This document shows positions 1 to 10,648 of a stretch of DNA of 64,000 nucleotides, piece by piece; the stretch's first letter is position 1; the number at the start of each line of letters is the position of its first letter. Location of the stretch: NCBI RefSeq assembly GCF_000621205.1, contig NZ_JHYY01000024.1, positions 80,954 through 144,953 of the forward strand, in the 5' to 3' direction. A program made the position numbers and the translations under genes. Under the pieces are notes generated by a model. That model made no database searches, had not been told where the DNA came from, and worked only from the letters and a program-made list of their open reading frames with translations. This stretch comes from Halotalea alkalilenta DSM 17697. GTDB taxonomy: Bacteria > Pseudomonadota > Gammaproteobacteria > Pseudomonadales > Halomonadaceae.

Positions 1-1050
1 GCGCTGGCACTCCTCTGGGTCGTATTCGGGATAGTTGGCCAAGTCCGAGTAGCCGAACTTGATCGGCGAAATGAAATTCGACGACGGTTCGCCCGCGGTA
101 CCCAGTATCTCGTCGATCACCGTGCGGTCGATCGCGTGACAGGCCGCGCGGCGCACGCGCCAATCGTCGAAGGGCGGTTTCGAGCAGCGAAACCAGAGGT
201 ACTTGTTTTCCACCGAGACCAGCCGCGACAGCTTGATGTCGTCCCGGCCCTCCAGGGTCGCGAACTGCTCCGGTTCCAGGCGTTCGATGATGTCGGCCTG
301 GCCGTTCATCAACGACAGCATGCGCGTGGTCGCGTCGCCGACGAAGGAGAACGTCACGCCCTCTACGGTCGGATGCCCTTTGTAGTAGTCGGGGAATGCC
401 TCCATCACCGTGCTGTTGCCTCGCTGCTCGACGAACCGGAACGGGCCGGTGCCGTTCAACCGCTGGCTGAGCGGGCCGCGCGGCCCACCTGAGATGTCGC
501 TGGCCGACATGATCGGCAGGTAGGCCGCGAGGAAGATGAACAGGTGAGCGCCGTAGCCGCCTTTGGAGGTATCGACGATCACCGTGTAGTCGTCCGGCGT
601 GGTCACCTCGAACGTCTCGTTCGAGCCCGGGTACCACTGCGCCGGCCGGTCGGGCTGCGAGCCGTATTCGAAGGTCGCCTTCACGTCCTCGGCGCGAAAC
701 GGCTTACCGTCGTGGAAGGTGATGTCCTCGCGCAGCCGGATCTCGAGCCGGTGAGGATCGAGCTGCTCGATCGAGGTCGCCAGTTCCATCACCATCTCAC
801 CGGGGTCCTCGGGGCGCATCGGTGCGCGGGCCAAGTAGCCCATGACGAATCCCTGGATCGTGGTCTGGGACAGCGTGGTATGAGCGGTCGGGTCCCAGTT
901 GCCAGTGATGTTCTCGGCGGAGAGAAAGGTGATCGGACGATTGCTCTGTGCACGGGCCGAGGTGAAGAAGAAATCGGGATCGATCCTGGCAGTGGCCAAC
1001 GCACCGCAGGCCAGCGCTGAAGCACTGAGGAAATTCCGGCGACTGATCAT
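1..1050 (-). CDS. ABC transporter substrate-binding protein, family 5 (partial)
   Basis: The reading frame is open across the whole left edge, giving 350 N-terminal residues; the C-terminus lies outside the window. The start at 1050 follows an AGGAGG ribosome site. The first residues, MISRRNFLSASALACGALA, form a twin-arginine (Tat) signal with the SRRNFLS box, so the protein is probably exported folded. Typical peptide/dipeptide-binding (SBP_bac_5) features follow: a segment like LATSIEQLDPHRLEIRLREDI, the stretch TFHDGKPFRAEDVK near residue 120, and NGTGPFRFVEQ near residue 210. Family members capture oligopeptides, nickel or glycosides for an ABC importer; the ligand here cannot be told. 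No permease or ATPase partner is visible; they may lie left of the window. Confidence 0.9.
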   Translation of the reverse strand, partial: MISRRNFLSASALACGALATARIDPDFFFTSARAQSNRPITFLSAENITGNWDPTAHTTLSQTTIQGFVMGYLARAPMRPEDPGEMVMELATSIEQLDPHRLEIRLREDITFHDGKPFRAEDVKATFEYGSQPDRPAQWYPGSNETFEVTTPDDYTVIVDTSKGGYGAHLFIFLAAYLPIMSASDISGGPRGPLSQRLNGTGPFRFVEQRGNSTVMEAFPDYYKGHPTVEGVTFSFVGDATTRMLSLMNGQADIIERLEPEQFATLEGRDDIKLSRLVSVENKYLWFRCSKPPFDDWRVRRAACHAIDRTVIDEILGTAGEPSSNFISPIKFGYSDLANYPEYDPEECQR

Positions 1051-1518
1051 GAAACCCTCCTGATGTTTTTATCGGTGTTATTGGTCTAGGAACGGCTCTT
1101 GAAACTGCTTACGGCGCTACGTCGGCTAGCGATGGGCCAGCGGCCGCGCTCCGGCCCCGGGCATCGGCGCGGGTACCGATGGGATCACGGCCTATCGGTG
1201 GCGCGGCGACGGACAGGGCGGCATGGAAGCGCATGTCGGCATCGGGGTGTCACTTTTGTTATCGACCACGGTGCTGCTGGTACTGGTGCTGCTGCGATCG
1301 GGCGATGAGGCGAAATATGGCGCTCTGCGCCTGCGGGCCGATCCTGGCGAAGGGGGGCTTGGCGTTATTGTTGTTGTTTTGTGGAATATGTGTTTTTTTA
1401 TGGATATGTCTATTGAAATCACACCAAAGGATAGGACGCAACGTTTTTTTTACCGCCGCCGACTCCTCGTCCATCGCCCCGTCGGTGCCGAAGGTCACTT
1501 CGTCGAGATCGCCCGACC
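1051..1518. other. Divergent intergenic region
   Basis: About 470 bases lie between the divergent solute-binding protein and hisN genes. Short open frames on both strands have no ribosome site and no recognisable protein. A markedly AT-rich patch at about 1360-1460, including runs of T, contrasts with the GC-rich surroundings and is the likeliest place for promoters. No clean -35/-10 pair could be assigned. Confidence 0.5.
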
Positions 1519-2325
1519 ATGCCCAGCGCCGCCGACACTTTCCGCTCCGACCACGACACCCCGATGCGTTTCGCCCAGGCCCTTGCCGATACCGCATCAC
1601 CCCTGACCCTGGGGCGTTTCCGGCAGTCGTTCGAGATCGACACCAAAAGCGATGAGAGCCCGGTCACGATCGCTGATCGCGAGACCGAAGCCGCGCTGCG
1701 GATGATGATCGCGCAGCGCTATCCCGACCACGGCATCCTCGGCGAGGAGCATGGACGGGAAAGGCTCGATGCCGAGTACGTATGGGTGATCGATCCGATC
1801 GATGGCACCCGCAGTTTCATCAGCGGCTGGCCGCTCTGGGGAACGCTGATCGCCCTGCTGCGCGACGGTCGCCCGCTTTTGGGAGTGATCGATGCGCCTG
1901 CGCTCGGCGAGAGATGGAGCGCGCAGGTGGGAGAGCCGACTCGACTGAACGGGGAGCCTTGTCGCGTCAGCGGATGCGAGACGCTCGCCGAGGCACGGTT
2001 CTATACCACTTCACCGTTTTATTTTGCCGCCGATGAGCGCAATGGCCTCGACCAGGTGATGGCGCAGGCCGCGCTGGTACGCTTCGGCGGCGACTGCTAT
2101 GGCTACGGATTGCTCGCCTCGGGCCACATCGATTTGATCATCGAGACCGGGCTCGAGCCATATGACTATTTGGCCCTGGTCACGATAGTCGAGGGCGCCG
2201 GTGGCGTGATCAGCGACTGGCGAGGACGGCCGCTGGGCCTCGACTCACGCGGCCAAGTGATAGCCGCGGCCTCACCCGAGCTGCATCGCCAAGCACTGGC
2301 GATGATCGCCGCAGCGGCCCGCTGA
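1519..2325 (+). CDS. hisN: Inositol monophosphatase family, HisN-type histidinol-phosphatase
   Basis: A 268-residue member of the metal-dependent inositol monophosphatase superfamily. The catalytic signatures are visible: GEEHG near residue 80, DPIDGTRSFISG near residues 93-104, WGTLIALL directly after, and a C-terminal EPYDYLALVTIVEGAGG. The DPIDGTRSFI..P.WGTLIAL arrangement is typical of the HisN subfamily, which removes phosphate from histidinol phosphate in the cytoplasm. General inositol-phosphate or nucleotide phosphatase activity cannot be excluded, since no other his gene is nearby. The start is uncertain: neither the ATG at 1519 nor the one at 1564 has a strong ribosome site, and 1564 would begin closer to the conserved fold. 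A bidirectional terminator follows. Confidence 0.82.
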   Translation: MPSAADTFRSDHDTPMRFAQALADTASPLTLGRFRQSFEIDTKSDESPVTIADRETEAALRMMIAQRYPDHGILGEEHGRERLDAEYVWVIDPIDGTRSFISGWPLWGTLIALLRDGRPLLGVIDAPALGERWSAQVGEPTRLNGEPCRVSGCETLAEARFYTTSPFYFAADERNGLDQVMAQAALVRFGGDCYGYGLLASGHIDLIIETGLEPYDYLALVTIVEGAGGVISDWRGRPLGLDSRGQVIAAASPELHRQALAMIAAAAR

Positions 2326-2423
2326 GCGTCGTTCGCGGCCGAGCCAGCCTTCCCATCGCCGGTCTTTCGACGGTGGCGGCGCAGGTGGGGGTGATGATCG
2401 AGGCAGCAGAAGAGGGGCATACG

Positions 2424-2461
2424 AAAACCGCCACCCGGAATGATCCGTGAGTGGCGGTTTT
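2424..2461. terminator. Bidirectional intrinsic terminator between hisN and tRNA-Pro
   Basis: An 11-base stem AAAACCGCCAC / GTGGCGGTTTT encloses a 16-base loop, with short T runs on both strands. It can end hisN transcripts on the plus strand and tRNA-Pro transcripts on the minus strand. Confidence 0.75.
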
Positions 2462-2474
2462 GGCGGGATCTATT

Positions 2475-2551
2475 TGGTCGGAGTGATAGGATTTGAACCT
2501 ACGACCCCTGCCTCCCGAAGACAGTGCTCTACCAAGCTGAGCTACACTCCG
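2475..2551 (-). tRNA. tRNA-Pro (anticodon CGG)
   Basis: A 77-base cloverleaf with acceptor stem CGGAGTG/CACTCCG, discriminator A and an encoded CCA end. The anticodon stem CTGTC/GGCAG holds the loop TTCGGGA, giving anticodon CGG, which reads the proline codon CCG. The T-arm carries TTCAAAT. It lies on the same strand as ispB, 94 bases downstream of it, but has its own promoter. Confidence 0.96.
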
Positions 2552-2603
2552 ACATGTTGCCCGCTGCTAGCGGCGTTCGCCCCAAGCATCGAGAACGGGG
2601 CGC

Positions 2604-2631
2604 ATTATAAGTCTTTGCCGTTCTTTTGCAA
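2604..2631 (-). promoter_or_regulatory. Sigma-70 promoter of tRNA-Pro
   Basis: Reading the minus strand, TTGCAA is followed after 16 bases by a perfect TATAAT. The expected transcript start is about 45 bases before the mature tRNA 5' end. Confidence 0.75.
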
Positions 2632-2645
2632 GCGATCGTTGCCGT

Positions 2646-3620
2646 TCAGGCGCTGCGCTCGACCGCTTGCCGCGCCAGCAGGGCGAGACTATCGCGGAAC
2701 TCGCTCGGCGGCAGGCAGTCCAGGTTGGCCAGCGCCCGGTCGCGCATTTCGAGTGCGCGATCGCGGGTGTAGTCGAGCGAGCCGGTACGCCGGACGATGT
2801 CGAGCACGGTGTCGAGGTGCTCGAGGCCGCCTTGCTCGATCGCTCGGCGGATCAGTGTCGCTTCCTCCGCGGTGCCGGTCTTCATCGCCTGGATCAGTGG
2901 CAGCGTCGGCTTGCCCTCGGCAAGGTCGTCGCCGACGTTCTTGCCCATCGTGTCGGCGTCGCCGAGGTAGTCGAGCAGGTCGTCGACCAGCTGGAAGGCG
3001 AGCCCGAGATGGCGGCCATAGAGCCGCAGCGCCTCGATCTGCTCGCTGCTGCCGTCGGTGAGCATCGCGCCGGTGTGCGATGCGGCTTCGAACAGCATCG
3101 CGGTCTTGCCCTGGATGGTCTTGAAGTAGTCCGCCTCGTCGATGTCGGCGTTGCCGATGTTGGTCAGCTGGAGCACCTCGCCTTCGGCGATCGTCGAGGT
3201 CGCTTGGGACAGAATCGCCATGATCTCCATCGAGCCGACGTCGACCATCATCTGGAACGAGCGGGAATAGAGGAAGTCGCCGACCAGTACCGAGGGCGCG
3301 TTGCCCCACTCCTCGTTGGCGGTCGGCTTGCCGCGACGCAGCCGGGATTCGTCGACCACATCGTCATGGAGCAGGGTGGAGGTGTGCATGAACTCGATCA
3401 GCGCGGCCAGCAGTACGTGCTTTTCTCCGCGGTAGCCGAGCGCGCGCGCGGCGAGCAGCACCAGCAGTGGGCGAACCCGCTTGCCGCCGCTTTCCACGAT
3501 GTAGTGGCCGATCGTCTCGACCAAGGGGACATCGGAGGCGAGACGTCGATGAATGGTGCGATCGACTTCGGCGAAGTCTTCGGCTACTGGAGCGTGAGTC
3601 GGGGAGGCGCTGAATGACAT
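2646..3620 (-). CDS. ispB: Polyprenyl (octaprenyl-type) diphosphate synthase
   Basis: A 324-residue trans-prenyltransferase that extends farnesyl diphosphate with isopentenyl units to make the ubiquinone side chain. Both aspartate-rich motifs that bind Mg and diphosphate are present: DDVVDESRLRRGKPT near residues 91-105, and DDLLDYLGD followed by GKNVGDDLAEGKPTLP near residues 217-240. Further family marks are GGKRVRPLLVLLAAR near residue 45 and FQLVDD. Length is normal for IspB. It is divergent from the rplU-rpmA operon, the usual arrangement in gammaproteobacteria. The exact chain length (C40 or C45) cannot be read from sequence. Confidence 0.95.
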   Translation of the reverse strand: MSFSASPTHAPVAEDFAEVDRTIHRRLASDVPLVETIGHYIVESGGKRVRPLLVLLAARALGYRGEKHVLLAALIEFMHTSTLLHDDVVDESRLRRGKPTANEEWGNAPSVLVGDFLYSRSFQMMVDVGSMEIMAILSQATSTIAEGEVLQLTNIGNADIDEADYFKTIQGKTAMLFEAASHTGAMLTDGSSEQIEALRLYGRHLGLAFQLVDDLLDYLGDADTMGKNVGDDLAEGKPTLPLIQAMKTGTAEEATLIRRAIEQGGLEHLDTVLDIVRRTGSLDYTRDRALEMRDRALANLDCLPPSEFRDSLALLARQAVERSA

Positions 3621-3852
3621 GGCTGGCTCTGTCGCTGTGATGCGCTCGCCGCCGCTCTATCCGTCACAACCGAGAGTGTCGGTGCCGGCGTCGGACGAGA
3701 CGACCGTCTTGGGAGTTGTAAAGGCGATGCCGTGATTCGAACTTCACGGGCACGCTTCGCCGCCATCGGCAGCCTTGCGATGCCCTGGGGCTGCACCGTC
3801 GCGGTATGCTAGGCGGGGCGCGCAGGGGCGTCAAGGCGGCTGGTCTGGACAC

Positions 3853-3881
3853 TTGAGTGATGGGGGCTGGATGGTTATAAT
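3853..3881 (+). promoter_or_regulatory. Strong sigma-70 promoter of rplU-rpmA
   Basis: TTGAGT and a perfect TATAAT are separated by exactly 17 bases. The leader to the rplU start is about 100 bases. The rest of the ispB-rplU gap (3621-3852 and 3882-3989) holds no gene that I can support. Confidence 0.85.
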
Positions 3882-3989
3882 GCGCGGCCCCAAACTCGTC
3901 GTGCTCCCTGTTAGATGGTGCCAGAAGGGGTGCCACTCGACGCAGGTCGACCAAGTAGCGATCCAGATGAGTCGTTCGGAGAAATCCCC

Positions 3990-4298
3990 ATGTATGCAGT
4001 AATCAAGAGCGGTGGCAAGCAGTACCGCGTCAAGGAAGGCCAGCGCATCAAGCTCGAGAAGCTCGAGATCGCCACCGGCGAGAGCTTCGATTTCGACCAG
4101 GTGCTGCTGATCGGCGGTGACGAAGTCAAGGTTGGCGCCCCGCTGGTCGACGGTGCCAAGGTGACTGCCGAGGTGGTTTCGCACGGCCGCGGCGACAAGG
4201 TGACCATCATCAAGTTCCGCCGTCGCAAGCACCACATGAAGCGTCAGGGCCACCGCCAGTGGTTCACTGAAGTCAAGATCACCGGAATCAGCGCGTAA
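3990..4298 (+). CDS. rplU: 50S ribosomal protein L21
   Basis: A 102-residue protein beginning [14 protein letters not shown], the signature N-terminus of L21, which binds 23S rRNA in the large subunit. The C-terminal [23 protein letters not shown] matches the conserved RNA-binding tail. The ATG at 3990 is chosen because it gives this conserved N-terminus and follows GGAG; an in-frame extension upstream has no family resemblance. It is the first gene of the rplU-rpmA operon, 34 bases before rpmA, under a near-consensus promoter. Confidence 0.98.
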   Translation: MYAVIKSGGKQYRVKEGQRIKLEKLEIATGESFDFDQVLLIGGDEVKVGAPLVDGAKVTAEVVSHGRGDKVTIIKFRRRKHHMKRQGHRQWFTEVKITGISA

Positions 4299-4332
4299 GC
4301 GATCGATTCCCCGAGAAGCGAGGTAAAGTGCA

Positions 4333-4590
4333 ATGGCTCACAAGAAAGCGGCGGGTAGTTCGCGCAACGGACGCGACTCTCATTCGAAACGCCTCGGCGT
4401 GAAGCTGTTCGGTGGCCAGGCCGCCATCGCCGGCAACATCATCGTTCGTCAGCGCGGCACCAAGTTCCACGCTGGCACCGGTGTGGGCGTGGGCAAGGAC
4501 TACACCCTGTTCGCGCTGACCGATGGTCACATCAAGTTCGAGACCAAAGGTCCGAAGCAGCGCAAGTTCGTCAGCGTCGTCCCGGCCTGA
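4333..4590 (+). CDS. rpmA: 50S ribosomal protein L27
   Basis: An 85-residue protein with the hallmark N-terminus [20 protein letters not shown], which reaches towards the peptidyl transferase centre, followed by LGVKLFGGQ and [13 protein letters not shown]. Gammaproteobacterial L27 carries no cleavable leader before the AHKKA segment, as here. It is co-transcribed with rplU and ends at a strong hairpin terminator 47 bases downstream, so the following obgE probably has a promoter of its own or depends on read-through. Confidence 0.98.
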   Translation: MAHKKAAGSSRNGRDSHSKRLGVKLFGGQAAIAGNIIVRQRGTKFHAGTGVGVGKDYTLFALTDGHIKFETKGPKQRKFVSVVPA

Positions 4591-4636
4591 TACGGCCTTC
4601 CGCGACCCTGGCGCATGCCGGGGTCGGTCGGCAGGT

Positions 4637-4669
4637 GAAAGAGCCCCGCCCTCGTCGCGGGGCTCTTTC
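4637..4669 (+). terminator. Intrinsic terminator after rpmA
   Basis: A perfect 13-base stem GAAAGAGCCCCGC / GCGGGGCTCTTTC with a seven-base loop lies 47 bases after the rpmA stop. Confidence 0.85.
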
Positions 4670-4835
4670 GCATGTCGGCCCGCAAGGGCCAGTGCCGCTT
4701 GGGCGGCTCCATCCAGTTCAAACGATGGCCTTCGGGTCGTCGCAGATCGTGCAATCGACGTCGATGCAGTGTCTTCCCGGGTTCGTTGTTCCCGCCACGC
4801 CGTACGATTGCTGAAGGCGCCCGAGCAAGGCGTGA

Positions 4836-6062
<1,227 letters not shown>

Positions 6063-6118
6063 GCGTACCGCTGGCCTGCGCGGCTGAACGCCGCCTGGTT
6101 GGCTCGATCACGTTCCAG

Positions 6119-6146
6119 ACGCCGCGGCATGCACCGCGGCGTTTTC
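6119..6146 (+). terminator. Intrinsic terminator after obgE
   Basis: A nine-base stem ACGCCGCGG / CCGCGGCGT with a six-base loop is followed by a short T run. Confidence 0.75.
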
Positions 6147-6186
6147 GATTCCAAGGCGGTTCCAAAGCAGGGGAGTAGCGTAAGGG

Positions 6187-7320
6187 ATGAGTGCGCAGGT
6201 TCCGGACCGCGCGAGCCTCGAACGGGCTCGCTGCGTAGTGGTGAAGATCGGCAGTTCGCTTCTGACCAACGACGGACGCGGGCTCGATGAGGTCGCGATC
6301 GGTGGCTGGGTCGACCAGCTGATCGCGCTGCGCGCGCTCGGCATCGCTCCGGTGCTGGTCTCCTCCGGCGCCGTCGCCGAGGGCGTGGTCCGCCTGGGCT
6401 GGCACTCGCGGCCGAGCGAGCTTCACGAGCTGCAGGCCGCCGCCGCGGTGGGGCAATCCGGGTTGGTGCAGTGCTGGGAGGGACATTTCGCCAGGCACGG
6501 CGTGCGCAGCGCGCAGATCCTCCTGACCCATGACGACCTTTCCAATCGCAAGCGCTATCTCAACGCCCGCTCGGCGCTGCGCACGCTGATCTCGCTCGGC
6601 GTGGTTCCGGTGATCAACGAAAACGACACCGTGGTCACCGACGAGATCCGCTTTGGTGACAACGACACTCTGGGCGCGCTGGTCGCCAACCTGGTCGAAG
6701 CCGAAGCGCTGCTGCTGCTCACCGATCAGGAGGGGCTTTTCGATGCCGACCCGCGCAGCAACCCCGATGCGCGTCTGATCGAAGAGTGCGATGCCGACGA
6801 TCCGCGGCTCGACGCCGTGGCGGGCGGCGGAGGGCTGCTCGGTCGCGGTGGAATGGCGACCAAGCTGCGCGCGGCCAGGCTGGCCGCGCGCTCCGGCGCG
6901 CTGACGGTGATCGCCAGCGGCCGGCAGCCGGACGTGCTGCTGCGACTGCTGCGCGGCGAGTCGCTGGGCACGCTGCTCAAGCCCGAGCATGCGCCGATCA
7001 CCGCGCGCAAGCGTTGGATCGCCGGCCAGCTCCAGGTGCGTGGAACGCTGGTGATCGATGACGGTGCGGTGGAGGTGCTGCGCACCCACGGCTCGAGCCT
7101 GCTTCCGGTCGGCGTCAGGCAGGTCAGCGGCCGGTTCAAGCGCGGCGATCTGGTGGTCTGCGTCGATGAGCGCGGCGAGCGGGTCGCCAAGGGGCTGGTC
7201 AATTACGACATCGCCGAGGCCGAGCTGATCATCGGGGCGCCGAGCCGTGAGATAGAGGCGCGGCTCGGCTACGTCGAATCCCCCGAGCTGATCCATCGCG
7301 ACAATCTAGTGGTGCTCTAG
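6187..7320 (+). CDS. proB: Glutamate 5-kinase
   Basis: A 377-residue enzyme that phosphorylates glutamate to glutamyl 5-phosphate, the first and feedback-inhibited step of proline synthesis. The amino acid kinase domain begins [13 protein letters not shown] near residue 20, with SSGAVAEG near residue 60, [21 protein letters not shown] near residues 145-165 and [14 protein letters not shown] near residue 180. A C-terminal PUA domain (about residues 278-360) is present, as in E. coli ProB. The start follows AGGGGAGTAGCGTAAGG. proA is not adjacent. In a salt-tolerant organism proline could also serve as an osmolyte, but nothing in this locus shows osmotic control. Confidence 0.96.
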   Translation: MSAQVPDRASLERARCVVVKIGSSLLTNDGRGLDEVAIGGWVDQLIALRALGIAPVLVSSGAVAEGVVRLGWHSRPSELHELQAAAAVGQSGLVQCWEGHFARHGVRSAQILLTHDDLSNRKRYLNARSALRTLISLGVVPVINENDTVVTDEIRFGDNDTLGALVANLVEAEALLLLTDQEGLFDADPRSNPDARLIEECDADDPRLDAVAGGGGLLGRGGMATKLRAARLAARSGALTVIASGRQPDVLLRLLRGESLGTLLKPEHAPITARKRWIAGQLQVRGTLVIDDGAVEVLRTHGSSLLPVGVRQVSGRFKRGDLVVCVDERGERVAKGLVNYDIAEAELIIGAPSREIEARLGYVESPELIHRDNLVVL

Positions 7321-7548
7321 ATGGCGCAGGCGCCGTCGCAGCATAGAGACGGGTGGCGTTGATCGCGACTCGCTGATAGAATGCCGCATCCTCTCAGACA
7401 TGGCCCGTACGACCATGGGTCTTCGCATCCGAGAACCCGCGGTCGTAACGAAGCCCGGCTCGTGCAGGCATCAGCGTCATTTGCCTCTAGCCGGGCATAA
7501 TCACGAACTATCCGTTAATCAACTGTCGATATCTCCAGGGAGTAGACG

Positions 7549-7815
7549 GTGGCGAATTCCAAGCAAGCCCGTAAGCGCGCACGTCAGTCCGAAGCGCGTC
7601 GCGTCCTCAAGTCCAGCCAGCGCTCGATGGCACGTACCTTCGTCAAGCGCGTGCTGAAAGCGATCCAGACCGGCGACCACAGCGCCGCGATGACCGAGTT
7701 CAAGAAAGCGCAGCCGGTCATCGACCGCATCGCCGACAAGAACGTGATCGCGAAGAAAAAGGCCGCTCGCATCAAGAGCCGCCTCAACGCGCGAATTAAA
7801 AGCCTGGCTGCCTAA
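7549..7815 (+). CDS. rpsT: 30S ribosomal protein S20 (GTG start)
   Basis: An 88-residue, lysine- and arginine-rich protein beginning (V)ANSKQARKRARQSE, the conserved S20 N-terminus that binds 16S rRNA early in small-subunit assembly. The start codon is GTG at 7549, eight bases after AGGGAG. E. coli rpsT also uses a non-AUG start that takes part in autoregulation, so weak initiation here may be functional; that is inference. It is monocistronic, with a strong terminator 18 bases downstream. The 228-base region upstream holds no other gene, and no convincing -35/-10 pair was found in it. Confidence 0.97.
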   Translation: MANSKQARKRARQSEARRVLKSSQRSMARTFVKRVLKAIQTGDHSAAMTEFKKAQPVIDRIADKNVIAKKKAARIKSRLNARIKSLAA

Positions 7816-7833
7816 GCCGGTCAGGTGCTGTAG

Positions 7834-7860
7834 AAAAAACCGGCTTCGGCCGGTTTTTTT
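7834..7860 (+). terminator. Intrinsic terminator of rpsT
   Basis: AAAAAACCGGC, a TTCG tetraloop, then GCCGG and seven T residues: a textbook terminator. A-tract symmetry means it could also act on the minus strand. Confidence 0.93.
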
Positions 7861-7890
7861 GTGTTCGTAACGTGAGCGAGAACGGAGCGA

Positions 7891-9441
<1,551 letters not shown>

Positions 9442-9559
9442 GTGCCCACGCGGCCTGCGCCGCGGCGTCCGGTCCATACCCCTGGGCTCGGTTATACTCG
9501 GGGTGCCTGCCGACATTCGCGCGGCGCGGCGCCACGTATCGCCAACGGGATGATCTCGC

Positions 9560-10609
9560 ATGGAACTGATCAGAGGACTGCACAACCTTCGCCAACGCCA
9601 CCGTGGCTGCGTTGCGACCATCGGCAACTTCGATGGGGTGCACCGTGGCCACCGCGCGATCCTCGACCAGCTGCGTCGGCACGCCAACGGTGAAGGGCTG
9701 GCGTTGACCGTGGTGCTGTTCGAGCCCCAGCCGCGCGAGTACTTCGCCGGTACCCAGGCGCCGCCGCGCCTGACTCGGTTGAGGGAGAAGCTGCGGCTGC
9801 TCGCCGAGCAGGGTGTCGAGCAGGTGCTCTGCCTGCCGTTCAATCAGCGGCTGCGCGAACTCTCGGGGCGTGACTTCATCGAGCGGGTGCTGGTCGAGGG
9901 GTTGGATGTGCGTCATCTGGTGGTCGGCGACGATTTCCGCTTCGGCTGCGACCGTGCCGGCGACTTCGCCCTGCTCGAAGCGCTCGGTCGCGAGCATGGC
10001 TACAGCGTCGAGCACACCCATGCTTTCCAGCTTGCCGACGAGCGGGTCTCCAGCAGCCGGGTGCGAACGCTGCTGGCCTCCGGCAACTTCCTCCAGGCCG
10101 CCTATCTGCTGGGACGCCCCTATCGTTTCGAGGGTCGCGTGGTCGCCGACCGCCAGCTTGGCCGCACCTTGGGCGTTCCCACCGCCAACCTGCCGCTGCC
10201 CGAAGGACCGCTGGTGCTGCGCGGCGTCTACGCGGTGATGGTGGCGCGCGAGAGTGGCGAACTGCTGCCGGGCGCGGCGAATTTCGGCTGGCGACCGACG
10301 GTCGGCAGTCAGCGCCCGGTACTCGAGGTTCACCTGATCGACTTTTCGGGCGATCTCTACGGCGAGCGGCTGACCGTGCTGCCCTGCGTCAGGCTGCGTG
10401 GAGAGCTCGTCTTCGACGGGCTGGAGGCGCTGCGCACCCAGCTGCATCGCGACGTGGCGGTGAGTCGTGATTACCTGAGCCAAGCGGCGGATCCCGACAC
10501 CTTCGTGGAGGCCTACTACGCGGGGCGGCCGCTCAAGCTCGCCACTGCGCCGCTCTCTCCGCCGAGCAATGCGAATACGCCTTCGAGCGCGGGCGTCGAC
10601 CAACGCTGA
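9560..10609 (+). CDS. ribF: Bifunctional riboflavin kinase / FAD synthetase
   Basis: A 349-residue cytoplasmic enzyme that converts riboflavin to FMN and FMN to FAD. The N-terminal nucleotidyltransferase half contains IGNFDGVHRGHRAIL near residues 21-35 and VVGDDFRFGCDRAGDF near residues 121-136, followed by SSSRVRTLL. The C-terminal riboflavin kinase half begins LGRPYRFEGRVV and carries GRTLGVPTANLPLP near residue 200. It has a serine/proline-rich tail that is probably unstructured. ileS begins 40 bases downstream, suggesting a ribF-ileS-lspA-fkpB operon. A TATACT hexamer at 9493-9498 could be its -10 element, but no good -35 matches it. Confidence 0.95.
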   Translation: MELIRGLHNLRQRHRGCVATIGNFDGVHRGHRAILDQLRRHANGEGLALTVVLFEPQPREYFAGTQAPPRLTRLREKLRLLAEQGVEQVLCLPFNQRLRELSGRDFIERVLVEGLDVRHLVVGDDFRFGCDRAGDFALLEALGREHGYSVEHTHAFQLADERVSSSRVRTLLASGNFLQAAYLLGRPYRFEGRVVADRQLGRTLGVPTANLPLPEGPLVLRGVYAVMVARESGELLPGAANFGWRPTVGSQRPVLEVHLIDFSGDLYGERLTVLPCVRLRGELVFDGLEALRTQLHRDVAVSRDYLSQAADPDTFVEAYYAGRPLKLATAPLSPPSNANTPSSAGVDQR

Positions 10610-10648
10610 CGCGTTTTTTCTTATCATCCTGAGTCCTACGAGCAGGCC

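Noticed and set aside
1099..1655. Overlapping short frames in the region before hisN
   Set aside because: No ribosome sites and low-complexity, GC-driven composition; treated as an intergenic control region.
7354..7382. Possible rpsT promoter with TAGAAT at 7377-7382
   Set aside because: No acceptable -35 at 15-19 bases; the nearest TTGATC is only 12 bases away.
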